DNA of 64,000 bases from Zerene cesonia (taxonomy: Eukaryota; Arthropoda; Insecta; Lepidoptera; Pieridae). The DNA lies in assembly GCF_012273895.1 (NCBI RefSeq), contig NC_052130.1:1674001-1738000 (forward strand), written 5' to 3'. The position numbers and the translations under genes were made by a program. Shown in pieces: positions 39,291 to 50,043 of this stretch; positions within the stretch are counted from its first letter, which is position 1; each line of letters starts with the position of its first letter. Below the pieces are notes generated by a model. It had not been told where the DNA came from. It did not search any database and was given only the letters and a program-made list of their open reading frames with translations.

Positions 39291-39539
39291 GTTCGTGTGC
39301 TTTTGCTTTTGGTCGGTTTATAGCCTTTAATATCATGTCATGTATGTCATGTTATCAGGTTCCATGTATGTAGTTGAGGAATTTGGTTCTCTACTTGTTT
39401 CCAAAAACGTTTGGATATGTTGCACCGTTAGCAACTTACAGGATATAAAATCCTTAAGGACTAATGTTGAAGATATTCCAGGATTGAAAAAAATTATAGA
39501 AGGCTTAACTATAAGGTTTGATATTAGATACTCTTAAAT

Positions 39540-39717
39540 TAGTATTTTCTTGTGTTTGATTTTACGCGAGTATTATACATTTAGAAATTAAAAACTTTTT
39601 AACGGAGACTGCCCTCCCGTGACCACGCTCGCTGTAAAGTGTTCGAAACGTCGGGTTAATAATATAATTAATAAATCGCGTTTAAAATCCGTTAAAAAGT
39701 TTTTAATTTCTAAATGC
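39540..39717 (-). mobile_element. E-family palindromic MITE
   Basis: 'gtattttcttgtgtttgatt' and 'gcgagtattatacatttaga' at the left; core in the opposite orientation to 24429; right terminal repeat 'ccgttaaaaagtttttaatt'. Confidence 0.75.
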
Positions 39718-40188
39718 TCTTAAATTGTCAAAAACAAATTGCTAAACGCTAGAGGCTAATATTTCATCGCATAACATTAACAAAATTGTCGAATCTACAA
39801 CCTGTAGACGTCGATTTATAACAAAACAACATCATAAATAACGAAGCTAACAACTAGCTAGTTAAAAACCTTGAGTCCGTTTGAAATAAAATTAGGAGAT
39901 CGTACAATGATAGCATTTGCATTAAGGCCGGAGTTAATGTAATCCATTTAGCGTTAAGTCGATTAGCTGTAGGTGTTAAAATATTTGCAAATTAAGGAGA
40001 GAAATACGCTTTGTTTTGCCATCGATTTTAAAATAGTGGGTATGTTTCGTTGTGGATTCGTAGATGTGAATAATTTGAAACTATTTTTCTTATAGTCGTG
40101 TTTATGTAAACTAAAGCGAAATTATCAAAAATATTGAGACTTATCCGAATGATTTATACAGAGGGTATGAAATTACTTTTACTGAGAA

Positions 40189-40410
40189 CTAGCACCGCTA
40201 GCGCCCCGCGGTTTCACCCGCGTAATATCCGTAATGTCCGCGTAATGTCCCTTAGGAATATCGGGTTTAAAAATTACCTATATGTTATTCCAGTTGTCCA
40301 GCTATCTACGTACCAAGTTTCATTGCAATCGGTTCAGTAACTTTTGCGTGAAAGAGCAACAAACACACACACATCCTTACAAACTCTCGCATTTATAGTA
40401 TTTAGTAGGA
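40189..40410 (-). mobile_element. A-family Helitron-like element with internal expansion
   Basis: Same ends as the family, but 'cgcgtaatatccg' / 'cgcgtaatgtccc' is repeated near 40220-40255, lengthening it to about 222 bp. Confidence 0.7.
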
Positions 40411-41223
40411 TAGGGTTATGCCAAAAATCAACGGGTAGCATTTGTTTTGACAACAGTTACCTTGTATTGACATAAGATGACGTTTCAGCATGGATTTATT
40501 ACCATGACAACGTGAGACGTAATTAATCTGTACCCATATACAAATCTGTCATCGCTACACATCCTATCTCGGCTCTCTCGCATCAATGCCGCAAGAATAT
40601 CGAGACCAAATTCGATGTCTATCTCACAAGAAGAGACCACTTTGTAGGTGTCAAAGAAAATGGATTTTAAAAAATATCCGTTTGAAGCAGACACCAGCTG
40701 GAGGGCCCTCGAATCGTGACCGCGCCTTTAATATGCAATGAAGAATAAAGATAACTATCGTGGTGAAGTTTTTAGGTTAAATCGGTGTCTTCGGTTAATA
40801 ATCACTTTAGAATATCAAAAACTCCAAGATGTATAACTATCACTGATTCGGGACTATGCATTTATGCATATATATTTTTTTTTTTTTACAACATACAATT
40901 ACATACTTTTCCATTGAGAACTACCATATATTCCCCACAAGTCGTTATCTTATACGAATTTATTATATAAATTAGGTGAATAATATATTAGAACCCAACT
41001 GGGTTTCGATAGTAATGGCATGTTACAATTTACTCCATCATTTCGTGTCATATATGAAAAATCGTTAATCAGAACCAATAAACAACGCATGTTATACCTA
41101 AAGTTCAAGTTAAATCTCAAGACATGTGCTACTAGGAGTAAAAAATGAGCTAATTGTGAGGGACATTTAATGCAAAAAGCAGTAGAACTATACATGTCTT
41201 ATGAGCTTATTAAATACTATCTG

Positions 41224-41333
41224 TTTCTGATGGTGAAAGAATTTCTGAAAACGGTCCAGCGGTTTTTGCGTGAAAACGTTACAAACATACAAAAATACAA
41301 TAATTTCCTCTTTATTATATTAGTGTAGATTTA
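41224..41333 (-). repeat. B-family repeat, partial
   Basis: 'ggtgaaagaatttctgaaaa', 'gcggtttttgcgtgaaaacg' and 'ctctttattatattagtgta'; the GC-rich end is missing. Confidence 0.65.
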
Positions 41334-41514
41334 ATAGAGCACAAGAAATAAATTAAGTAGCAAACTTGTAGGGAAACAATACGAATTTGACACGGTCAGT
41401 AACATTATACGCAGCGTATATTGACCATTATATATTAGGCGTGCAGCCCACGCTAAGCTACGTTAAGTTATAACTTAGCACTATGTATAGTGATTGTTGA
41501 AGAAAATGAGAACA

Positions 41515-41720
41515 CATAGTATTTTCTTGTGTTTGATTGAACGCGAGTATTATACTGTTAGAAATTAAAATGTTTTTAACGGATTTTAAACGAGATTTCT
41601 TCATTATATTATTAACCCGACGTTTCGAACACTTTACAGCGAGCGTGGTCACGGGGAGACTCTCAGTCTCCTAATATAATGAATAAATCGCGTTTAAAAT
41701 CCTTTTTAATTTTTAAATGA
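41515..41720 (+). mobile_element. E-family palindromic MITE
   Basis: Core 'taacccgacgtttcgaacac' and 'gcgagcgtggtcacggggag', then an inverted arm with 'taatataatgaataaatcgc'. Confidence 0.75.
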
Positions 41721-41779
41721 GAACGTGTATAATTACAAAAATGTAAAGAAATAGTGTATTAGCGTGTAGCGAGTAGACA

Positions 41780-41814
41780 CAGCTTTCCCAGAAGTCATGC
41801 TTCTGGGAAAGCTG
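41780..41814. repeat. Perfect hairpin, 15-bp stem and 5-base loop
   Basis: Stem cagctttcccagaag (41780-41794) pairs without mismatch to 41800-41814 around loop tcatg. Confidence 0.9.
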
Positions 41815-42189
41815 CTTCTAGATCTTTTCTGAGGCGGCAGTGAATAGATTTATCTCAATCAGGAATGTACCATCTAAATCACGATCTATTTGACATTAAA
41901 CTGACCTCTTGTCAAATGCTAGACAAAGACCATTTCTAGACAGACGTCTATTAAAAAATCTCTCATTCAAACTTTATATTTTATAATTCACAATATTAAG
42001 AATCCTGAATTATATGTTTTTGCAGCGTACAGATTTATATGTGTACTTATAATTATAATAGTCATCCACAAATTCTGTGAGTAGGTACATGCTTTAGCAC
42101 TAAACTTTGTCAAGCCAAGATTGATTGGAATTTACAGAATTAGACCGACACTTCGGAGCGCCGATAGAAAACAAAACATTACATTTTAT

Positions 42190-42530
42190 AACGGGCAACT
42201 TTCGCAGAGGTAGTGTAAATGCGCTGCCCACTGAATGAAAGAATCAATAAAATAATGAAAATTCTATATTGCGTACAAAAACAAACAATATACAGGCGTA
42301 CAAAAATCTTAAATTAAATAGCAAAAGGTGCTTATAAAGAGAAAGGATAAGAAAAGGAGGAAATTGTGGACTGGGAAGGATGAGATGGAAACGGGCATCC
42401 GGCTCCTCAACTTACGGTACGAAACACAGAAGCGTGCTACTATTTCACGCCGGTCTTCTGTGGCAATGTACTTCCTCGATGCGAGCTGGCCCAATTCGTG
42501 CCGAAGCGTGCTGGACTCCCACATTAATAA
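42190..42530 (-). repeat. Composite F-type / retroelement-tail region
   Basis: 'cgcagaggtagtgtaaatgc' (42193), 'gactgggaaggatgagatgg' (42368), 'cgggcatccggctcctcaac' and 'ccaattcgtgccgaagcgtg' lie in series, interrupted by AT-rich sequence. Confidence 0.6.
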
Positions 42531-44027
42531 CTTAGACTTAAACTTTGCAATTTTATACTTTAGCAAGCCGAACAAGTGCGAACTCATAAGATTTTACCCT
42601 ATTAACGGCTTAACTTCTCCAAAATCCATTCACTAGCATAGCATATCTTTACAGTAGTGGTGTGAAAGCCTATCCAGCACCATGGCATGTCACTTCCTAT
42701 TGAAACATTGCACCCAGATCGCACAAACAATGGCATGTGAACGCACCCATTAAACTACGAAGTTCATGAACTCTAATCATTCCTGAATCTTCTGAATAGT
42801 TTTAATTATTTGCATGTGTTATGCAGAATGGCTGCTGGCTATCTTATCGACAATATTTTTCTTTATTTTTCATATGATTATATCGTAAATATTGTTTGTT
42901 TACATGTAAATTTAATGACATAAGAACCAAACGGTTGTCTGTGATTTGAAATAATATGGTATAATATAAAAAAGCTTGGTTATTTGATTGAAATACAGAT
43001 GTCAAAAATAGCGTATCTTATACTTATGTTTCTCTTCAAAACTCTGATCACATATGAATCACCTCGGTTGAAAACCCAAATCATCGTCATTAAAAACCCT
43101 AATTTTTTTTGAACGTCGGTTAAAATAAACAGTACGTACACAAAATATAATGATGTCAGAATATCGTTATCAAAAACATTAATATATACTCATATTGGCA
43201 CTGGGGCAGGCGATTGGGCTACTCGCCAGCTGGGCGGCGGGGTGCAGGTTATGTAACGTAATTACTAATATTTTGTACCAACAATGTAAAAATAAATATG
43301 ACTGTTATTTCGTACAACCTTTACAAGATGAATATACTTTACAGGGTGAATATAGCGAACAAATATAAATAAGATAAACGGTCACCCACAACTGGGCGGT
43401 AGTGAACTATTCTGGATTCTAAAACGGAGCCAAACTATAATTTTCCATAAAACACGAAAAAAAACACACCTACCGGTTGAAAACTCACAATTATTGAATA
43501 AAAAAACATATAAAAATAGTTGCTTTGATGACTTTCTTTGTCTTTGGGAATGTCGGTTAAAGAAAGTTTTTGTTTTGTTAATAACAAAATAAAAAGCTTT
43601 TTTATTTTCATAAGCAACTGAAAACATACGATTAAACAAAAAAAAAACTTCTTCAATCAGGATTACTTTTAAACTATACATAATTTTGATATTAAACAAC
43701 CACAGCTCGACAATGAAACTCAAATTATTATTTAAAGCATCAGCCGTCAGCAAATAATTAGTACTTTAAGCATCTAGAAATGAGTCTAGCTGCCATCTAA
43801 TACGCGCAAAATTGGCTCTAAATCAAAGGCGCTATGACGCCTAGACATGATTGTTTTTGTTCCCAGAGGGCCATGGGGTCGTATTCATCACGCTTTTTTA
43901 TTCTTTCAGTCTAGTAGCTAATAATAATCTGTGGGAAATTACGAATACCTTCTCAGTTGCAATTTCCATTCGAATATGAAATAGATATGCACATATTGCG
44001 TAACCAATGATAAACGTTATTTGAATC

Positions 44028-44165
44028 TATATTTTTTTAATGAGATAGACAGGCAATTGTCTGCAATCCACCTGATCGTAAGCAGTGATGCAGTCTAAGG
44101 AAGTGCATGCCTGTCTAGATAAAGCCTATTCACTGTCTTTTTGAATAAGTCCAAATTATTTTTTC
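44028..44165 (+). repeat. Dispersed-repeat-like fragment
   Basis: 'aatgagatagacaggcaatt', 'caatccacctgatcgtaagc' and 'gtgcatgcctgtctagataa' resemble a lepidopteran repeat from memory; single copy in this window. Confidence 0.4.
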
Positions 44166-44224
44166 GGGAAAGACCGAAGCGAATTAATACGTGAAAATCA
44201 ATAAACCCAGAACTTAAGCAAACG

Positions 44225-44355
44225 TATAAGTTATTCTAGTTATCCAGCTATCTACGTACCAAATTTCATTGCAATCCGTTCAGTAGTTTTTACTTGAAAG
44301 AGCAACAAACATCCACAAATCCTTACAAACTTTCGCATTTATAATATTAGTAGGA
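44225..44355 (-). mobile_element. A-family Helitron-like element, truncated
   Basis: Starts within 'agttatccagctatctacgt' and reaches ataatattagtagga. Confidence 0.7.
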
Positions 44356-45064
44356 TACTTAAAAATAAGTTATACAAAAAATTGTAAGTTGAATATAATA
44401 AATAAAGCGTTATAAGAAACTCTTTATTAGCCAAACAAATAACATACTGTATGATGCAAGCTGTACCTATATGTATCAAATATTTCGATGTCAAGGACCC
44501 GTATACTGTGCCATCGCTCCGTGACGAATGGCTTTCGAAATAAATCGACTTATCAGACGGACATGCAAACTTTTTATTTGCTTTGACGCGTCCATGCCAA
44601 TGACCAAGATATGGCTTGTATTGCTCGGGATTAATTATATTGCAATATTATGTTTTCGGCACGATAATAAACTGTGTATATTATATATTATTTGAATGTT
44701 TTGTATAGTATAGCTTTGCCCGAGTTTACAAATTGGATTTTTTATTATAATATATGGAAACGAATCAAACGAAAAAAGTATTTTTGTTCAGACTTTAAGC
44801 ATATTTTTCTATCGAATGGTTGTGAAGGTTTAAATAGCATTGTTTTTGGGTATTGCGAACTTAATATGTTTCAATGTATCAATAAGTCATTGAAACATTA
44901 CCTTTACATTACCTTTTACTAAAAAATTGCCAACAAATAAATTTTAGTAAAATAGTAAACTGTACTTCTAAAGTATCAGATTTATATTTGTAGGATAAAA
45001 TACCAGTAGATACCCTTTTTTAATTTGTAGTATAAAGTTTGTACTTCTATACCCTTATAACATA

Positions 45065-45253
45065 TAGCTTTTGCCCACGGCTTCGCATTTATTAAATTCG
45101 GAGTAGTTTAATGGATTTTATATATAAATAAGATAACCCTTCCTCTTGAATCACTCTATCCATAAAAAAACCATCAAAATCCGTTGCGTTGTTTTAAAAA
45201 ATTAGAAAGACGTAGCGACAGACAGAGAAAGCGACTTTGTTTTCTACTATACA
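45065..45253 (-). repeat. C-family repeat
   Basis: 'agcttttgcccacggcttcg' through 'cagagaaagcgactttgttt'. Confidence 0.75.
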
Positions 45254-45839
45254 GTGATATAAACAAACAAATTTCATGAAAAATCCTTTACCATATTCCA
45301 CAGTTCATAAGACGCAAAGTCGCGTACACGAGTCATTACCTAAGCTCATATGCGAAGCTAACAATGCCCTCTCGACGGAACACGTGTAAATTTTTTTCTC
45401 ACCTCCTAAGAAATGGGGTGTCAAGGAGATTGCGAAATTCATACTTTCTTCCCGCCATGTCGAGCCTTCGCCGCCGACATTTCTAGCTCAGAATTAAATA
45501 AGCCAACTGAGGAAATCGTATGGATGTGCTCTGTATCGAAAATCAATCATTTACGCTTTTATTCATCGCAATCTTAATAGAATTCTTGCTTAATATACTT
45601 TTATCAGTGATGATGGAAGCCGTTGCTATTATTCCCGATTCAAAGGAAACTGAATTCTATCACCATAAGTTCAGATTCAATTATCGTATATAGGTACGGA
45701 GAACGTACTCATCCGCAAATTTTCACAAAGGCCATATCATTAAGTTATATGCATCGCCGAACAACATCGGACGCTCGTTACATCTAAATTTCACTGCATC
45801 TCAAAGAATCTCGACTCGAACCAACGTCTCGATTTCAGC

Positions 45840-46095
45840 ATCGATATTATGCGCAATATCAAATCGATATCTGAATAAATTCATTCGGGGACCGCGATGT
45901 GGGTCGTGTGACTCGCCAAAACAAATAAAAATGCATCGATAGTCGACGGTGCATCGACCTTGCATCCTCGCTTCAAGACCGATAACGGCGATGGAAAAAA
46001 TGACCCAAATGCTAAATAATAAGGTTTCATATTCCGTGTCAACGGTGGCGAAAAATAAGAAAGTCAAATGCAAGATGAAACCAAAGACTATCGAT
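45840..46095. promoter_or_regulatory. Cluster of four ATCGATA motifs
   Basis: ATCGATA at 45840, 45863 and 45935 (+) and its complement TATCGAT at 46089, in repeat-free intron 1.3-1.5 kb upstream of the terminal exon. The motif is the core of the DRE element bound by DREF in flies. Confidence 0.4.
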
Positions 46096-46797
46096 TTGAC
46101 GTGAACGATTCTAAACCGTATAATGGTGGTGCAGCGTTCAAACTCGACGTAAACGGTATCGGAAATAAAAGACGAATGGAAAAAGATAAAGATGCATTCT
46201 TAGTAGACCGTTATCGGGTGGACAAGTAAATATTTCGCATTTCGCGTTATCTCCATTTAATACGGGCACTGTTTTGAAATATTGAATTTAAACGATTGCC
46301 GGTTGTTGACCAGCTGTTGACCCATATACTTTTATGATTCATTTTGCAAGTGCATTCTTTTGTTTCGGAATTATATCAGCGCGCTGTTTGCGCGGATTAA
46401 CAAATAAATTGAGCAAATAGTCATGTTAAAGTCAAACAATGTAACGCCTTTGTCGCTTCTAAACGGAATGTGTCACGGTTTTGTTTGGAAACTTTTTAAT
46501 TGTGGCTGCAAAATTGAAAAGAAAACTAGGTCGCGGTAGCTTATAAATTGATTGATTTAAATTAAACTTTTTAATTTAAATCTGGAATAAGATTCGGAAG
46601 CCTTATGCACTTTCACTATTTATTTATATAAAGAAACAGCTCGTTATTCTAATTAATAGAGTAGATAATAATTTAAAATAAATGATAATGCATGTTTTGA
46701 AATAATACAAATTCACGATTCGGTATTAGGTGCATACAATTATCAATTAAATGATCACATCCACAGAATATTTATCCTCTCAGAATAACAACGTAGT

Positions 46798-47133
46798 ATG
46801 AATATTTGAAAAGCAGTGGTGGCTCAGTGGTGAGAACCTAGGACTTCAAATTCGATAAGTCAAGGTTCGAGACCGGGCGAGCGTGCAGGAAATAAATTGA
46901 TTTTTCAATTTATCTGCGCATGTTGCATCACCACTGCTTAAAAACGGTGAAGGAAAACATCGTGAGGAAACCGGCATGTCCAAGAATCAAAAAGTTTGAC
47001 GACATGTGACATCTGCCAACCCGCACTTGGCCAGCGTGGTGGATCATGGCCTGTACCCTCATAGGTTGTCTCTGACCCAGCAGTGGGAACATATATGGGC
47101 TGATGATGATGATGATGATGATGAATATTTGAA
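46798..47133 (+). mobile_element. Young tRNA-derived SINE with 13-bp target-site duplications
   Basis: A-box TGGCTCAGTGG (46820-46830) and B-box GGTTCGAGACC (46864-46874) mark an internal pol III promoter. The body contains 'aacatcgtgaggaaaccggc' and 'gacccagcagtgggaacata', with a (GAT)n tail at about 47099-47120. The identical 13-mer atgaatatttgaa flanks it at 46798-46810 and 47121-47133. Confidence 0.92.
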
Positions 47134-47359
47134 TCCTAGGTACAAGCATTTTTATTGTTGTGAACCTTAATATTCGTAAATATTTAATAGGAAAGAATAC
47201 ATCTTTTCTACAGTTCTAACCTCAAGTATCTTTTAGGCTATCTTGGTAAGATAATAAAAAAAAACGTGTAGATAGTTTTATAACATTATATTGCGTAGGT
47301 ATGGAGAATAATATAGTCCTTGTTGTGCACATCTGAAACGCAACCTCCAATTGTTACAG

Positions 47360-48755
47360 ATTAAAGCGTTCTGCGCTAGAAGGCTCCAGCAACAGCACAA
47401 GGCGCAACTATACAGAGGATGAGCTGCAATCTGCTCTGCGCGACATCCAGTCCGGACGCCTCGGCACGCGCCGCGCCGCCGCGGTGTACGGCATCCCGCG
47501 CTCCACACTCCGCAACAAGGTCAACAAGCACGGCCTAGCGCCGGAAGCCCAGGAGTCTGACCAGGACAGCGACCCGGAGAAACCAGAGACACCCTCCTCG
47601 GTGATCCTCAAAATACCGTCTTTTCCACCGCCCGACGACAAGAGCTCGTCGCCCGCCACGCCGGTGACGACGCCGGTGACGCCCATCACTCCGCTCCTAC
47701 CTCCGCAGCCATCGCTCAATCCTCCCTCGCAGCTCCTCCTCCCGCCGTCGGTGTTCGCGGATCCGCCCGCCTCTCAACACCTCTTGACATCCATTAGCGA
47801 CGTCATAGCGAAAAGCATAAGCCAAAAGTTTCAACAGCCTCTCGATAGGCCTCCCCAGCTCGACTTGTCTTACATGAGAGCGCCGGATCGACACGTGTCT
47901 GTGATCAAAACGCCGCCGGACAACCAGAGGAATTACGCCGTACCGAGCAATTCGAAATCGACAAATAATGGACAACCTGCAACCGGTGGGAAGGGCACGC
48001 GACCCAAGCGGGGCAAGTACAGGAACTACGATAGAGACAGCCTCGTCGAAGCGGTCAAGGCGGTCCAGCGAGGCGAGATGTCCGTGCACAGAGCCGGCTC
48101 CTACTACGGCGTGCCGCACTCGACTCTAGAATACAAAGTGAAGGAGCGGCATCTCATGCGGCCCCGAAAGCGGGAACCGAAGCCGCAGCAAGACGCAAAG
48201 CCGCAGCCGCCCAAGCCGCCCCTCAAGCCGCCGACCAAGCCGTTCACTAACGGGCTCAACGGGCCGGAGCCGCCCGGTTACCCGGCCGGCTACCCCTTCT
48301 GGCCCGGCGCCGGCTTCGCGCCGCCCGCCTCGGACTTGTACACGTCGCACATGATGCGGCGCCTGCGCGGAGAGGCGCCACCGCCGGCCAACGGCTCCTT
48401 CCTCGAGGGCATCATCCGGTCGAGCCTCGAGCGGCCCGGCGCGGCGCTGCTGCAGCGGCTCACCGCGGAGCCGCGCGGCGAGGCGCCCAGCCTGATGCGG
48501 CGGCTGGCGGGCGAGCCCGACGACGAGCCGGCCGCGCGCCGCCCGCGCCTGGACTCGGACCACCAGCTGGCGGCCGAGATGCGCGAGGCGGTGCAGCGGC
48601 TGCGCGCCGACAAGCTGCGGCCGCGCAACGGCACGCCCACGCCGCCCGCCGCGCCCGACGCGCCGCGCTCGCCGCCCGCGCCCCCCGCCGCGCCGCACCC
48701 CGCGCCGCACCCCGCGCCGCTGCCCGCGCCGCACCCCGCGCCGCACCCCGCCTAG
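47360..48755 (+). CDS. E93: E93 terminal coding exon: two pipsqueak HTH domains and Pro/Ala/His tail
   Basis: The first base completes the Arg codon of the previous exon; 464 codons follow from 47361 to a TAG at 48753. After LKRSALEGSSNSTRR comes a pipsqueak helix-turn-helix domain at exon residues 16-57 (47406-47530): NYTEDELQSALRDIQSGRLG, then TRRAAAVYGIPRSTLRNKV. A Pro/Ser-rich linker follows, and a second psq-type domain at residues 216-265 (48006-48155): KYRNYDRDSLVEAVKAVQRG, then HRAGSYYGVPHSTLEYKVKE. Next are a basic RPRKREPK stretch that may act as a nuclear localisation signal, and a long low-complexity Pro/Ala/Arg tail ending in His-Pro-Ala repeats. Psq domains bind DNA as small HTH units; in E93 they direct ecdysone-dependent gene switching at metamorphosis. 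The second half is extremely GC-rich compared with the AT-rich introns. A second in-frame TAG follows six codons after the stop. The exon is intact, but its last 240 coding bases are repeated after the gap (50044-50285) as an assembly artefact. Confidence 0.93.
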
Positions 48756-49043
48756 CCCGCGCCGCTCGCCGGCTAGCGGCCCCGGACGGCCGCCCCCGCC
48801 CCGCGACCCCGCCCCCCGCAGAGAGCGCCCGGCTCGCGCTGCGCAGTCGCCCCGCGGGCCGCTCGCTCCCTTCTCGGTGAATAGCGTTCTGTGCGAGTCA
48901 CCGTGTACCCATCGTACGCGCGTTTCACTTTAGTTCATCTCGAACTACCCTCGTTTTGGAATTCGTTTTCGGTTACTAAACTGTACCTCGTTTTCAATAA
49001 ATACGTTGTATTGGTAAATTTCTTGAATGATTTACGATCGAAG
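48514..49043 (+). repeat. Left copy of 530-bp contig-end duplication
   Basis: This block runs from inside the E93 terminal exon through the stop into the 3'UTR and ends exactly at the N-run. It matches 50044-50573 over its full 530 bases with no indels and about ten substitutions by my reading. It is best read as one allele at the end of the upstream contig. Confidence 0.95.
48756..49043 (+). other. E93 3'UTR, start (first allelic copy)
   Basis: Sequence after the TAG is GC-rich (CCCGCGCC-type) for about 130 bases, then turns AT-rich. It contains an AATAAA at 48996-49001, but no GT-rich downstream element is obvious and the transcript probably continues. Confidence 0.75.
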
Positions 49044-50043
49044 NNNNNNNNNNNNNNNNNNNNNNNNNNNNNNNNNNNNNNNNNNNNNNNNNNNNNNNNN
49101 NNNNNNNNNNNNNNNNNNNNNNNNNNNNNNNNNNNNNNNNNNNNNNNNNNNNNNNNNNNNNNNNNNNNNNNNNNNNNNNNNNNNNNNNNNNNNNNNNNNN
49201 NNNNNNNNNNNNNNNNNNNNNNNNNNNNNNNNNNNNNNNNNNNNNNNNNNNNNNNNNNNNNNNNNNNNNNNNNNNNNNNNNNNNNNNNNNNNNNNNNNNN
49301 NNNNNNNNNNNNNNNNNNNNNNNNNNNNNNNNNNNNNNNNNNNNNNNNNNNNNNNNNNNNNNNNNNNNNNNNNNNNNNNNNNNNNNNNNNNNNNNNNNNN
49401 NNNNNNNNNNNNNNNNNNNNNNNNNNNNNNNNNNNNNNNNNNNNNNNNNNNNNNNNNNNNNNNNNNNNNNNNNNNNNNNNNNNNNNNNNNNNNNNNNNNN
49501 NNNNNNNNNNNNNNNNNNNNNNNNNNNNNNNNNNNNNNNNNNNNNNNNNNNNNNNNNNNNNNNNNNNNNNNNNNNNNNNNNNNNNNNNNNNNNNNNNNNN
49601 NNNNNNNNNNNNNNNNNNNNNNNNNNNNNNNNNNNNNNNNNNNNNNNNNNNNNNNNNNNNNNNNNNNNNNNNNNNNNNNNNNNNNNNNNNNNNNNNNNNN
49701 NNNNNNNNNNNNNNNNNNNNNNNNNNNNNNNNNNNNNNNNNNNNNNNNNNNNNNNNNNNNNNNNNNNNNNNNNNNNNNNNNNNNNNNNNNNNNNNNNNNN
49801 NNNNNNNNNNNNNNNNNNNNNNNNNNNNNNNNNNNNNNNNNNNNNNNNNNNNNNNNNNNNNNNNNNNNNNNNNNNNNNNNNNNNNNNNNNNNNNNNNNNN
49901 NNNNNNNNNNNNNNNNNNNNNNNNNNNNNNNNNNNNNNNNNNNNNNNNNNNNNNNNNNNNNNNNNNNNNNNNNNNNNNNNNNNNNNNNNNNNNNNNNNNN
50001 NNNNNNNNNNNNNNNNNNNNNNNNNNNNNNNNNNNNNNNNNNN
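49044..50043. other. Scaffold gap of 1000 N (spurious)
   Basis: The gap is exactly 1000 Ns. Because both flanks are the same 530-base sequence, the contigs overlap rather than being separated; the real distance is negative and probably no sequence is missing. Any reading frame drawn across it is meaningless. Confidence 0.95.

Larger units (their letters stand above)
39291..47359 (+). other. E93 intron, 8.1 kb
   Basis: This is a phase-2 intron ending at acceptor ttgttacag (47351-47359). Contents: E-family MITEs at 39540 and 41515, A-family pieces at 40189 and 44225, a B-family piece at 41224, a C-family piece at 45065, a composite retroelement-tail region at 42190-42530, a repeat at 44028, and a young SINE with target-site duplications at 46798-47133. 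About 45290-46790 has no recognisable repeat and contains four ATCGATA motifs within 45840-46095. A perfect 15-bp hairpin lies at 41780-41814. Confidence 0.85.

Noticed and set aside
48126..48746. Long open frames on the minus strand of the terminal exon (140 and 206 codons)
   Set aside because: They are Arg/Gly-rich shadows of the GC-rich, repetitive E93 coding strand and resemble no family.
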